A stretch of 12,820 bases of DNA. It comes from Pseudomonadota bacterium. Its GTDB lineage: Bacteria; Pseudomonadota; Gammaproteobacteria; Burkholderiales; SG8-39. This document shows, in pieces, positions 6,609 to 12,820 of this stretch. Under the pieces are notes generated by a model. That model made no database searches. It was not told the origin of the DNA and saw only the letters and a list, made by a program, of their open reading frames with translations. The stretch is from positions 1 through 12,820 of the forward strand of contig JAKAIH010000023.1 of NCBI GenBank assembly GCA_021825225.1, written 5' to 3'. The translations under genes were made by a program, and so were the position numbers. Numbering within the stretch: position 1 is the first letter of the stretch; each line of letters opens with the position of its first letter.

Positions 6609-8228
6609 TCAGTTGCCTGCGAAAACCTGCTGCCGCAGCGCCAGCAGTTCATGCCGCTCGGTGTTGCGCAGCTTGCCGTTGCGCGCACGCATTACCGACT
6701 CGCTCTTGATCGGGAAATTCACCCCGGGCACCAGCCACAGCGTGACCTCGAACTGGGCGCCCGCGGTCTTGCTCCAGCCCGATGCTTCGATTCTGAACGC
6801 CTCGAACGTTCCCGCGGGCACGCTGATCCTCTCCCTGCGCACGATCTGCACGTCGAAGTGGACGGACTCGGGCGCGCCTTTCCTGGTGGTGACGAAAGCC
6901 GCGGTCCATCTTTTGCCCACCTGCAGCTCGGCCGGTGCAAATTGGCGCGGGGCGTCGAACTCCTGTTCTCCGATCTTCAGTGCGTTGCCCATCAAATCCC
7001 AGATGACCGCGCCGCGGTTGATCACCACCCGGTCCGCTCGTTCGCTCACGCGGCTGACGTGCAGGGTGTAGACGCGCTCCTCGATTCCGGTGAGCAGATC
7101 GGATTGGCGATAGGTCGCGGCATCGCCGGCGCTGTAATGGCGGCCGAGCGGATAGCGTCCGGCCGAGTACGGATTGGGCGAGGGCGGCAATAGCTGCGGC
7201 GCTTTTTCACCGGCTTTGAATTCGATCGCCGGCGCGCTCGCAGCCGGGGCTGGCGCGGGGGCCGCCGGGGTCGTCGGTCTTTCCGTTTCGGCCAGCAGGC
7301 GCGCCAGCCGCTGCTGCGCGATTTCGGCAAAGCGGCCGTTGGGGAAATTGCGCAGATAGTTCACCCAGTCCTCGGTCTTTTGCGAAGACTTGATCGCGCT
7401 CCACGCGGCCAGGTCCGCTTCGATCTGCCGTTCCAGTTCGGCGTCGGAGAGTTTCTTGCTGCCGTTGGCGAACAGGTAGACGTCCGTTTCGAGCGAGGTC
7501 GTCTCCCACGGAATCTGCACGCCGTGCGAGGCGAGGCGCACATTGAGGCGCACGCGCTTCAGCGCGTCTTCGATGCGCGTGCCGCGGCGGGCGAGTTCGC
7601 GCAGCAGGTTTTCGGTGTACAGGCCGTTCCTGCCGCTGCCGTCGAACGCGACCTGGCCGGGCGCGGTGGCGTAGGCGAGCAGGCTGCCGGCCGGGGCGTC
7701 GAACTGCGACAGGCCTTTTTGCTGGGGCTGGTAGGCCTTGCCGAAAGGATTATTGCGGCAGGCATCGAGGATGACGATGAACGTCCTGTCCCTGGCCGCG
7801 CCGAGCTCGCCCAGCAGCATGCCGAGATCGACGCAGCGCTGCTTGATCTCTTCCGCGCTGCTTACCTCGGCGTCGACCGGCAGCAGGTAATTGCGCCAGT
7901 CGAGCTGGGCGCCGTGGCCGGCGTAATAGAAAATCACCTGCTTCGTTTCGGGGCGGCGCGCCGCGGCGCCGAAATGCTCGATCGCCGCGAGCATGTCGGC
8001 GCGGCCGGCATCCTGCAGCGTACTGACCATAAATCCCGCCTGGCCGATCAGCCCGGCCATGGCGCGCGCGTCATTGATCGGATTGGCGAGGGGCGAATCG
8101 CGATAGGCGCCGTTGCCGATCACCAGCGCGAGGCGCGAGGCATCCGCGCCGGCACCCCAGGCGCGGGGCAGGGCGAGCGCAGGCGGGATCGCCGCGAGGG
8201 TCTGCAGAAACTGCCGGCGTGTGGTCAT
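6609..8228 (-). CDS. Tat-exported caspase-like (peptidase C14/metacaspase) protein
   Basis: A 539-residue protein beginning with a textbook twin-arginine signal, TRRQFLQ (3-9), then a hydrophobic stretch and AWGA near residue 26. It should therefore be exported already folded. Residues about 32-260 are a caspase p20-like domain: LALVIGNGAY (33-42), the catalytic-His strand YYAGHGAQ (His105) and the catalytic-Cys strand ILDACRNNPF (Cys157). Residues about 265-320 are helical, followed by a Pro/Ala-rich linker (about 322-340). Residues about 360-539 form a second, probably β-rich domain of unknown function that I do not recognise firmly; it is faintly DUF3108-like. The substrate would be a periplasmic protein, possibly cut after a basic residue as in metacaspases. 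The CDS is 123 bp downstream of a lipoprotein gene. No clear Shine-Dalgarno precedes the ATG. Confidence 0.9.
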   Translation of the reverse strand: MTTRRQFLQTLAAIPPALALPRAWGAGADASRLALVIGNGAYRDSPLANPINDARAMAGLIGQAGFMVSTLQDAGRADMLAAIEHFGAAARRPETKQVIFYYAGHGAQLDWRNYLLPVDAEVSSAEEIKQRCVDLGMLLGELGAARDRTFIVILDACRNNPFGKAYQPQQKGLSQFDAPAGSLLAYATAPGQVAFDGSGRNGLYTENLLRELARRGTRIEDALKRVRLNVRLASHGVQIPWETTSLETDVYLFANGSKKLSDAELERQIEADLAAWSAIKSSQKTEDWVNYLRNFPNGRFAEIAQQRLARLLAETERPTTPAAPAPAPAASAPAIEFKAGEKAPQLLPPSPNPYSAGRYPLGRHYSAGDAATYRQSDLLTGIEERVYTLHVSRVSERADRVVINRGAVIWDLMGNALKIGEQEFDAPRQFAPAELQVGKRWTAAFVTTRKGAPESVHFDVQIVRRERISVPAGTFEAFRIEASGWSKTAGAQFEVTLWLVPGVNFPIKSESVMRARNGKLRNTERHELLALRQQVFAGN

Positions 8229-8351
8229 GCTGCAGGAGGCTGAAGGAGCGCATGCGGAATTCGTCCGCTTCGTCTGTCTTATATCCGCTGCCGCCGAAAC
8301 CGATGTTGACTTTGATCAAGCGCACGCCGGGGGCGGGCGCTCGCCCAGATG

Positions 8352-9131
8352 TCAGGGTTTGATGCCGACGAAAATGAGGCCTTTGCTGCGGGAACTGTCG
8401 AGCGCGGCCAGGTAAAGGCGTTTGGCGCTCGAATCATAGTAGCCGATGCCGGCGACCGTGCTGGTGCCGCTGGGGCAGGCGCCGCCGCCGAAAGCGACCG
8501 ACACATCGTACAGATTGCCTCTGGCGCGCGGGCGGGCAGTCCCGAGGAACTTGCAGCCGCTGGTCAGGCCGGTGCCGGCCACGACCCCGGGCGAACTCAC
8601 GACGATCGTCGTCAATTCGTCGCTGCCGGTAACGGAAGCGACGCCGGTGTAGGTGCCGGAGACCGCCGAAATGCTCGGAGTCTGTTCGTAGTCCGTGTTA
8701 TAGCTGCTGGTGAAGCTGTAGGCCTGATTCAGGCTGGGGTAGCTTACCGACCCGTTGAAGCTTTGCTTGGCCACGTAGCTCACGCCGACGCTGGCGGTGT
8801 TGATGCCCCGTCCTTCGAAATTGAAGTCTATGCCGTCGCTGGAGGAGAAGCTGCCGTTGAACGAGGTGCCGCTGCCCTGAACGACGCCAGCGATCAAAGA
8901 GCTGGCGTGGGGAACGGAATACAGCAGCCAATAGCTGCTGTCGTCGAGAACGAATGCGGTGAGCGAGCGCGAGTCGCTGGTGCTTCCGATCCACAGGCCT
9001 TCCGCGCTGGTGACAGGGCCGGGGGGCGGCGCCGCGCCGCTGTCTCCGCCGCTGCTGCCGCATGCCGCCAATGTCAGCACGAAAGCTGTCATGAAAAGCG
9101 CGGCAACGATTGGGTCGATCCTGGATTTCAT
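8352..9131 (-). CDS. Secreted lipoprotein of unknown function
   Basis: The 259-residue product starts with a lipoprotein signal peptide ending in the lipobox LAAC (Cys24), followed by a Gly/Ser/Pro linker (SSGGDSGAAPPPGPV). It should be lipid-anchored and exported to the outer membrane or periplasm. The mature part is rich in Ser, Gly, Thr and Tyr with alternating polar and hydrophobic residues, suggesting a small β-barrel or β-sandwich. One short internal segment (GTYTGVASVTGS, about 159-170) partly echoes an earlier one (GLWIGSTSDS, about 45-54), hinting at two repeats of a fold. Two Cys late in the chain (about 193 and 220) could form a disulfide. GGAG lies 7 nt before the ATG. The start codon overlaps the stop of a possible 29-codon ORF by ATGA. 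No family is recognised. Confidence 0.82.
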   Translation of the reverse strand: MKSRIDPIVAALFMTAFVLTLAACGSSGGDSGAAPPPGPVTSAEGLWIGSTSDSRSLTAFVLDDSSYWLLYSVPHASSLIAGVVQGSGTSFNGSFSSSDGIDFNFEGRGINTASVGVSYVAKQSFNGSVSYPSLNQAYSFTSSYNTDYEQTPSISAVSGTYTGVASVTGSDELTTIVVSSPGVVAGTGLTSGCKFLGTARPRARGNLYDVSVAFGGGACPSGTSTVAGIGYYDSSAKRLYLAALDSSRSKGLIFVGIKP

Positions 9132-9217
9132 GCGATGACTCCGTCTGCCTGTTGCGCAACAGTCTGCGCTTTGCGGCGCCGGCGCTCTATGCGCTGGCGT
9201 ACATAAGGCGGGAGCAT
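9128..9217 (-). CDS. Possible 29-residue ORF overlapping the lipoprotein start
   Basis: A short frame between the EcsC and lipoprotein genes, beginning MLPPYVRQRIERRRRK and ending at a TGA that overlaps the lipoprotein ATG as ATGA. It contains the peptide PPYVRQRIER, which recurs in the other copy of the dispersed repeat (near 10950), where flanking residues also align in the same frame (K-x-x-T). Against coding: it is very short, has an AGG directly abutting the ATG instead of a spaced ribosome-binding site, and is basic and low in complexity. The same frame is open back to the EcsC stop codon. It could be a leader peptide for translational coupling, a decayed gene end, or just the repeat read by chance. 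Confidence 0.3.
   Translation of the reverse strand: MLPPYVRQRIERRRRKAQTVAQQADGVIA
9149..9162. promoter_or_regulatory. Perfect 14-bp palindrome before the lipoprotein gene
   Basis: CTGTTGCGCAACAG is exactly self-complementary and lies 18-31 bp upstream of the lipoprotein start codon at 9131, just outside the dispersed repeat. It could be a protein-binding site or a short RNA stem near the ribosome-binding site. It is not shared by the other repeat copy. Confidence 0.4.
9182..9211 (-). repeat. Dispersed repeat copy 1 (30 bp identical)
   Basis: These 30 bp are identical to 10934-10963. It begins GCGCTCTATGCG and ends ACATAAGGCGG on the + strand. Diverged similarity continues on both sides (CTTTGC plus a GC block to the left; CTGCGCT-GC to the right), giving roughly 60 related bases. 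The copy lies between the EcsC stop and the lipoprotein start, in the same orientation relative to a lipoprotein gene as copy 2. It has a small GCGC-TCTAT-GCGC hairpin inside. Confidence 0.9.
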
Positions 9218-9241
9218 CCTGCGCTGGCCCGAGAGGACCGC

Positions 9242-10021
9242 CTACAGCTCCAGGTAGATGCGCTTGACCTCTTCGGCGCCATGCGCGCGCTCGAGGCGGC
9301 GCACGACGAAATGGCCCTTGCCCATATCCTGGAAATGATCGATGAACAGGGTGTTGATGACCGCGCCGCCGACGGCGCCGAGCACAGGCAGGGCTTGGGC
9401 GGCCGCCTTCTCCGATACGACGATGGAGAAGCGCGCGGCGATCACGGCGATCAGGCGCACCAGCGCCGGCGCGCCTTTCTGCGTCAGGCCGCTCGTGGCG
9501 AGGTGCTGCAGCGCTTCGGATACGGCCTTCGCCATCGCCGCGCGCGCGGTGAAATAGGCGGTCTCGCTGCGGTCATCGCTTTGCGCGCGTGCGCCCAGCG
9601 CCAGCACCTGCAGGCATTCGAGCCGCGTTTGCGCCAGCTTCAGATTCTCGCCCTGGCTGCGCGCGATGTCCGCGATCGAGCGCAGCATGATCGCGGTGGA
9701 TACGGGCAGCTCGAGCGTGAGCGCGGGCAGGCCGAATACGCCGCCGGCCGCGCCCGTCGCGCCGACCGCGAGCTTGTGCCAGCGGTTCGACGGCGTCGGC
9801 GCGCGGCCGTGATCCATGGTCAGGAGCGCGACGTCGAGCGCCGCCGCGATCGACTTGCGCGTGGCGGTGTTGACCGCCGCATGCCAGCGCTTGGGCAGCA
9901 AGGCGAAACCCTGCTGCATCGGGGCGCCGACGTAATCGCTGAGCTTGGCGGCGAGGCCGGGATGTTCGAGCAGGTGCTTGGCGGCCCTCAGCTCTTCGAT
10001 ATCACGGCGTGAAAGCGGCAT
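9242..10021 (-). CDS. EcsC family protein
   Basis: The 259-residue product fits the EcsC family, named after the third gene of the Bacillus ecs locus and of unclear biochemical role. Visible family features are a glycine-rich hydrophobic segment, GATGAAGGVFGLPALTLELP (87-106), then STAIMLRSIADIARSQGE (108-125). Later comes a second hydrophobic stretch, AQALPVLGAVGGAVINTLF (about 208-226), and the C-terminal signature GHFVVRRLERAHG (about 236-248). The length is normal and the C-terminus complete. It is probably associated with the inner membrane. It starts 16 bp after the pssA stop, so the two are very likely co-transcribed, but the link is not understood. After its TAG stop the same frame stays open for 37 more codons into the dispersed repeat. 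Confidence 0.88.
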   Translation of the reverse strand: MPLSRRDIEELRAAKHLLEHPGLAAKLSDYVGAPMQQGFALLPKRWHAAVNTATRKSIAAALDVALLTMDHGRAPTPSNRWHKLAVGATGAAGGVFGLPALTLELPVSTAIMLRSIADIARSQGENLKLAQTRLECLQVLALGARAQSDDRSETAYFTARAAMAKAVSEALQHLATSGLTQKGAPALVRLIAVIAARFSIVVSEKAAAQALPVLGAVGGAVINTLFIDHFQDMGKGHFVVRRLERAHGAEEVKRIYLEL

Positions 10022-10037
10022 GCGCGCCTGCGGCGGC

Positions 10038-10664
10038 TCAGAGTTTCGGAAAGCGTATGCGGCTGACCATGAGCGAACCGGAGAGCGCGAACACCAGCAC
10101 CAGCGGATGCAGCGTGAAGCCGCCGACCACGACCCGTCCGAACCAGAGCGCGTCGCCCAGCGCGCCCTGCCACGCGGCCGCGAACAGCAGCATGACCAGC
10201 AGCAGCGACGAGGGGATCGGTGTTCCCTCGAAGTAGGTCACTTTGCCGGTGCCCGCGGACAGCTCCTCGGCGGTGATGTTGTAGCGCGCCAGGCGCGATA
10301 CGCCGCAGGCGACGAAATAGCCCAGGACGATGCGGTCGTACAGGCCCTGCATGCCGCAGCCGTACGCGATCACGGCCGGGGCGACGCCGAAGGAGATGAT
10401 GTCGGCGAGCGAGTCGAGCTCGCGTCCCATGGCCGAAGTCTTCTGCCGCCAGCGCGCGATGCGCCCGTCGAGGATGTCGAACACCAGCGCCGCGACGACC
10501 AGCCCGCAGGCGAAGTAGACATGCAGGACGTTCTGCGTCTGCAGGTAGGTCATCATGGAAAACAGGGCGCCGATGCCGCACACCGCGTTGGCCAGCGTGA
10601 ACCAGTCGGCGAGATGGAACTCGCGAATCATGGCGAAAGGCTTCTGCGGTTTGGGCAGGCTCAT
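10038..10664 (-). CDS. pssA: CDP-alcohol phosphotransferase, probable phosphatidylserine synthase
   Basis: A 208-residue integral membrane enzyme with the complete CDP-alcohol phosphotransferase motif D66-G67-x2-A70-R71-x8-G80-x3-D84-x3-D88, whose acids bind metal and the CDP-lipid. About six hydrophobic helices follow the usual layout. The N-terminal DWFTLANAVCGIGALFSMM and the overall length resemble type II PssA, which makes phosphatidylserine from CDP-diacylglycerol and serine as the first step to phosphatidylethanolamine. Phosphatidylglycerophosphate synthase is a less likely alternative. The start at 10664 (MSLPKPQKPF) is preferred; the longer frame from 10802 adds 46 non-conserved residues and overlaps another likely gene. 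No strong Shine-Dalgarno is visible. The next gene downstream (EcsC) follows by 16 bp. Confidence 0.85.
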   Translation of the reverse strand: MSLPKPQKPFAMIREFHLADWFTLANAVCGIGALFSMMTYLQTQNVLHVYFACGLVVAALVFDILDGRIARWRQKTSAMGRELDSLADIISFGVAPAVIAYGCGMQGLYDRIVLGYFVACGVSRLARYNITAEELSAGTGKVTYFEGTPIPSSLLLVMLLFAAAWQGALGDALWFGRVVVGGFTLHPLVLVFALSGSLMVSRIRFPKL

Positions 10665-10722
10665 GGCGGACAGAATATTCCACTGTGGCGCAAAGCGATA
10701 GCGCGGCGCGCCGGCCGCGCGT

Positions 10723-10866
10723 TCAGCGGCGCTGGTCGCGATCTGCGTCGTGGTGTTCTTCGTGCGCGCTCCCCGAACCGGACGCAGGAAGGGGCACGAC
10801 AAATCCCACGCATGCGTTCAGTGCAAGTAGCGCCAATGCTGCTGCGATCAGTTTCAGATAGGTCAT
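10723..10866 (-). CDS. Small lipoprotein of 47 residues (hypothetical)
   Basis: A short frame reading MTYLKLIAAALALLALNAC, then VGFVVPLPASGSGSAHEEHH and a charged DADRDQRR tail. Lys5 followed by a 13-residue hydrophobic core and LNAC (Cys19) make a credible lipoprotein signal, so the mature peptide would be only about 29 residues with a His/Glu/Asp-rich tail. GGGAG lies 7 nt before the ATG. An in-frame ATG 15 nt upstream is less good because the ribosome-binding site would lie inside the coding region. It is 58 bp upstream of pssA on the same strand and about 70 bp downstream of repeat copy 2. Very small lipoproteins of this shape are common near envelope genes. The coding call rests on the signal peptide and ribosome-binding site only. 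Confidence 0.62.
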   Translation of the reverse strand: MTYLKLIAAALALLALNACVGFVVPLPASGSGSAHEEHHDADRDQRR

Positions 10867-10885
10867 GACAAGCTCCCGCATTCGG

Positions 10886-10990
10886 TTAGCGCCGCCCGGA
10901 GCGGCTGAACTCAGTTTCCACTTTGCCGCCGGCGCGCTCTATGCGCTGGCGTACATAAGGCGGAGGTTTCTGCGCTAGCTGCCGCTGCAC
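10886..10990 (-). CDS. Possible 34-residue ORF in repeat copy 2
   Basis: A frame starting at a GTG (10990) would give QLAQKPPPYVRQRIERAGGK and then VETEFSRSGRR before TAA. It shares PPYVRQRIER with the small ORF in copy 1, and the next residues align in frame (K at +4, T at +7 after the shared block). No ribosome-binding site precedes the GTG, and the frame can be extended back into the start of the divergent dgt gene, which argues against a real longer gene. It may be a leader ORF upstream of the small lipoprotein or a chance frame in the repeat. Confidence 0.25.
   Translation of the reverse strand: MQRQLAQKPPPYVRQRIERAGGKVETEFSRSGRR
10934..10963 (-). repeat. Dispersed repeat copy 2 (30 bp identical)
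   Basis: This is identical to 9182-9211, with diverged similarity extending to about 60 bp. It lies in the 156-bp region between the small lipoprotein (starting 10866, - strand) and dgt (starting 11023, + strand). As in copy 1, it is followed on the - strand by a lipoprotein start codon preceded by a GGAG-type ribosome-binding site, about 68 bp away. The rest of this intergenic region shows only a weak -10-like TAAGAT at 11009-11014 for dgt, with no good -35. Confidence 0.9.
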
Positions 10991-11022
10991 CGATCGCGGT
11001 TTGTCCCGTAAGATGTCTGCCC

Positions 11023-12381
11023 ATGCCGGACGAACACATGCACTGGACTGCGCTCTTATCCCACCAGCGCCTGGGCGGTGCGCCCGCATCGGGCGCTGGG
11101 CCGCGCTCGGAATTCCAGCGCGACTTCGACCGCGTCGTGTTCTCTTCGGCGTTTCGGCGGATGCAGGACAAGACGCAGGTGTTCCCGCTGGCGAAAAACG
11201 ACTATGTGCGCACGCGCCTCACGCACAGTCTGGAGGTGGCCTCGGTCGGGCGCTCGCTCGGCGTGCTCGCGGGCGACCATGTTCTGCGCGCCCATCCGCA
11301 GATCGCGGCGGGCGGCTACAGCGCCGGCGACTTCGGCGCCATCGTCGCTGCGGCCTGCCTCGCGCACGACATCGGCAACCCGCCGTTCGGCCATGCGGGC
11401 GAGGCGGCGATCCGGTCCTGGTTTGACCATTCCGAGCTGGGACGCTCGGTGCTCGCGCGCCTTGCGCCGGAGGAGCGGACGGACTTCGCGCGCTTCGAAG
11501 GCAATGCGCAGACGTTCAGGATCCTCGCGCGCCTGGGCATGCCCGACAACGCGGGCGGCATGCAGCTCACCTGCGCCACGCTCGCGGCGGTGGCGAAATA
11601 TCCGCGCGCGGCGCAGCTGCCGTTTGCGGCGCCCGCGGGCATCTCCGGCAAGAAACACAATTTCTTTCACGCCGACCGCGAGCGCTTCGCAGCGGTGGCC
11701 GCGGCGACGGGCCTTTTGCGCCGGCGCGCGGGCGCGCACTGCTGGTGCCGCCATCCGCTCGCGTTCCTGGTCGAGGCGGCGGACGACATCAGCTACTGCG
11801 TGATCGACGTCGAGGACGCGTTCCGCGCCGGAGAAATGGACTACGCGGAAATCGAGCCGCTGTATCGCGGCGTGGTGGGCGATCCGGCCGCGTGGACCAA
11901 GGCGGGCGCGATCGCCACCGACGAGAAGCGCGTCGAGTACCTGCGCGCGCGCACCATCGACACGCTGGTGACGGAAGCCGCGGAGGCATTCGCTGCGTGC
12001 GAAGCGGCGATGATCGCGGGCGAATTCGACGAGGAGTTGGTGGCCGTGATCCCGCATGCCGCGGCGCTGGAAGCGTTTCGCGCGCTCGCGCGCGAGCGGG
12101 TGTACCAGTCGGCGGTGGTGCTGAATCTGCAGAGCCCCGGCGCGGCGATTCTGGGCGAGCTGCTGGATGCATTCGTCGGCGCGGTGGAAGTGGCCGCGAC
12201 GGATTTGCCGCTGCCGCGCGCGCGCGAAATCCTCGATCTGCTGCCGGGGCAGTTCCTCGGCGCCGACGGCAGGCCGGCGGCCGAACTCTACGCGCGCGTG
12301 CTCGCGGTCACCGACTTCGTCTCCGGCATGACCGACTCCTACGCGGTGGCGGTGGCGGCGAAGCTGCGCGCGCTCGCGTAA
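11023..12381 (+). CDS. dgt: dGTP triphosphohydrolase-like dNTPase (HD domain)
   Basis: A 452-residue dNTP triphosphohydrolase of the Dgt family, which cuts dNTPs to the nucleoside and triphosphate. The HD-fold metal ligands are present: His68 in RTRLTHSLEV, His115-Asp116 and His124 in LAHDIGNPPFGH, and the later Asp in EAADDISY (about 251-258). EGNAQTFRI (159-167) is the family's substrate-pocket signature, and the C-terminal VTDFVSGMTDSYA completes it. The length is typical for Dgt. The ATG at 11023 is used; no strong Shine-Dalgarno is seen, and Met6 (11038) is an alternative. It is the first gene of the divergent side and ends before two stem-loops. It is probably housekeeping control of dNTP pools; dGTPases can also act in phage defence, but nothing here points to that. 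Confidence 0.95.
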   Translation: MPDEHMHWTALLSHQRLGGAPASGAGPRSEFQRDFDRVVFSSAFRRMQDKTQVFPLAKNDYVRTRLTHSLEVASVGRSLGVLAGDHVLRAHPQIAAGGYSAGDFGAIVAAACLAHDIGNPPFGHAGEAAIRSWFDHSELGRSVLARLAPEERTDFARFEGNAQTFRILARLGMPDNAGGMQLTCATLAAVAKYPRAAQLPFAAPAGISGKKHNFFHADRERFAAVAAATGLLRRRAGAHCWCRHPLAFLVEAADDISYCVIDVEDAFRAGEMDYAEIEPLYRGVVGDPAAWTKAGAIATDEKRVEYLRARTIDTLVTEAAEAFAACEAAMIAGEFDEELVAVIPHAAALEAFRALARERVYQSAVVLNLQSPGAAILGELLDAFVGAVEVAATDLPLPRAREILDLLPGQFLGADGRPAAELYARVLAVTDFVSGMTDSYAVAVAAKLRALA

Positions 12382-12394
12382 GGGTCTATTGCAA

Positions 12395-12416
12395 ATGAGG
12401 GGATAACTCCCCTCAT
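12395..12416 (+). terminator. Perfect 8-bp stem-loop downstream of dgt
   Basis: ATGAGGGG (12395-12402) and CCCCTCAT (12409-12416) are perfectly complementary around a 6-nt loop, 14 bp after the dgt stop. No clear T-tract follows, so it may stabilise or end the dgt transcript without being a classical intrinsic terminator. Confidence 0.45.
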
Positions 12417-12431
12417 ACTCCCCTATATCGG

Positions 12432-12458
12432 CCGTTGCAAAAATTCATTTTGCAACGG
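12432..12458. terminator. Perfect 11-bp stem-loop between convergent genes
   Basis: CCGTTGCAAAA (12432-12442) and TTTTGCAACGG (12448-12458) pair perfectly around ATTCA. The GC block is at the base and A/T runs are at the top, the reverse of a usual terminator. As it lies between convergent dgt and the thioesterase gene and reads the same on both strands, a bidirectional termination or transcript-end role is plausible. Confidence 0.45.
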
Positions 12459-12475
12459 GTTCTAAGCGCATCCGC

Positions 12476-12820
12476 CTAGCCCAGCGCGCGCTTCTCGTCC
12501 ACGCACAGCAGGCGCACGCGCCCCTGCGCGACGAGCTGCTCCTGTTCGTCGCGTATCCACACTTCCCACACCTGGCTCGCGCGCCCGCGCGTGACCGGTT
12601 TGGCCAGGCCGCGCAGCTTGCCGGAACGCACGGCGCGGATGAAAGACGTGTTGTTCTCCAGACCGACGACGCGCTGTCCGCGCGGGTGCGCGACCACCGC
12701 GGCGCCGACCGAGGCGAGCGTCTCGATCACCCCGCAATGCACGCCGCCGTGGACGATGCCGTAGCCCTGGTGGTGCTTTTCGGCCACCTCCCACTCGCAG
12801 GTGACCTCCTCGGGCGTGGC
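12476..12820 (-). CDS. PaaI-like hotdog-fold thioesterase (5' end outside window)
   Basis: The last 114 residues of a hotdog-fold acyl-CoA thioesterase are visible; the N-terminus lies beyond the right edge. The active-site region GIVHGGVHCGVIETLAS matches the PaaI/YbgC-like HGG-x-h-x-h-h-D/E signature; the catalytic acid here is Glu. The following β-strands (VVGLENNTSFIRAVRSGKL, then VWEVWIRDEQEQLVAQGRVR) are in the usual order, ending LLCVDEK. The frame is open without a stop to the window edge, so the GTG at 12787 is not a convincing start. It would hydrolyse acyl- or aryl-CoA in the cytoplasm; the substrate is unknown. It converges on dgt across the stem-loops. Confidence 0.87.
   Translation of the reverse strand, partial: ATPEEVTCEWEVAEKHHQGYGIVHGGVHCGVIETLASVGAAVVAHPRGQRVVGLENNTSFIRAVRSGKLRGLAKPVTRGRASQVWEVWIRDEQEQLVAQGRVRLLCVDEKRALG

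Noticed and set aside
4606..7071. 821-codon open frame on the + strand opposite the patatin and Bug genes
   Set aside because: It spans two clear genes and their gap, has Arg/His/Ala-rich low-complexity content and no domain: a GC-bias shadow.
8071..8325. 84-codon - strand frame overlapping the start of the caspase-like gene
   Set aside because: It overlaps the Tat signal and caspase N-terminus in another frame; its last half is an Arg/Ala/Pro-rich shadow. Only the first 25 residues lie outside the gene and nothing supports them.
8335..8346. Small GC hairpin after the lipoprotein stop as a terminator
   Set aside because: The stem is only 4 bp with no T-tract; similar hairpins are expected by chance in DNA this GC-rich.
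10665..10802. Longer N-terminus for PssA starting at 10802
   Set aside because: The extra 46 residues are not membrane-like or family-like and would overlap the small lipoprotein gene in another frame; 10664 gives a normal type II length.
1..12820. CRISPR arrays, tRNA/rRNA genes, transposases or integrases
   Set aside because: No regularly spaced repeats, tRNA cloverleaf sequences or recombinase motifs were found by reading both strands; a covariance-model search would be the decisive test.

Overview
The window is high-GC, gene-dense bacterial DNA. It most resembles a betaproteobacterium of the Burkholderiales kind. The basis is a Bug-family (tripartite tricarboxylate) solute receptor, a Tat-exported protein, a Dgt-type dNTPase and the heavy GC3 bias that produces long antisense shadow frames. 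No RNA gene, CRISPR array, transposase or integrase was seen.

Region 1 (1-3255, all + strand) looks like a small defence or mobile-type island. It holds a DUF433/DUF5615 toxin-antitoxin-like pair. A tightly overlapping three-gene cassette follows: a winged-helix nucleotidyltransferase, a small helical HEPN-like protein and a type I DNA methyltransferase subunit (HsdM). The cassette has its own promoter (-35 TTGCCA, 17 bp, -10 TACATT) buried in an imperfect 38-bp dyad that ends at the first start codon, which suggests autoregulation by the winged-helix protein. No hsdS or hsdR is present: hsdM stops 5 bp from the convergent next gene.

Region 2 (3261-10866, all - strand) is a run of envelope and export genes. 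In transcription order they are a 47-residue small lipoprotein, a CDP-alcohol phosphotransferase (probably PssA), an EcsC-family protein, a lipoprotein, a Tat-exported caspase-like protein, a Bug periplasmic receptor, a patatin-like phospholipase and an MFS transporter. Gaps are short (about 16-130 bp), so several are probably co-transcribed. A 30-bp perfect repeat (about 60 bp with its diverged flanks) occurs twice. Each copy lies just upstream of a lipoprotein gene in the same orientation.

Region 3 (10867-12820) holds a divergent intergenic region, dgt on the + strand, and an AT-richer 90-bp stretch with two perfect stem-loops. It ends with a convergent PaaI-like hotdog thioesterase that runs off the right edge.

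The most unusual parts are the autoregulated nucleotidyltransferase/HEPN/solitary-HsdM cassette, whose HEPN has Tyr where the catalytic His is expected, and the repeat linked to the lipoprotein genes.
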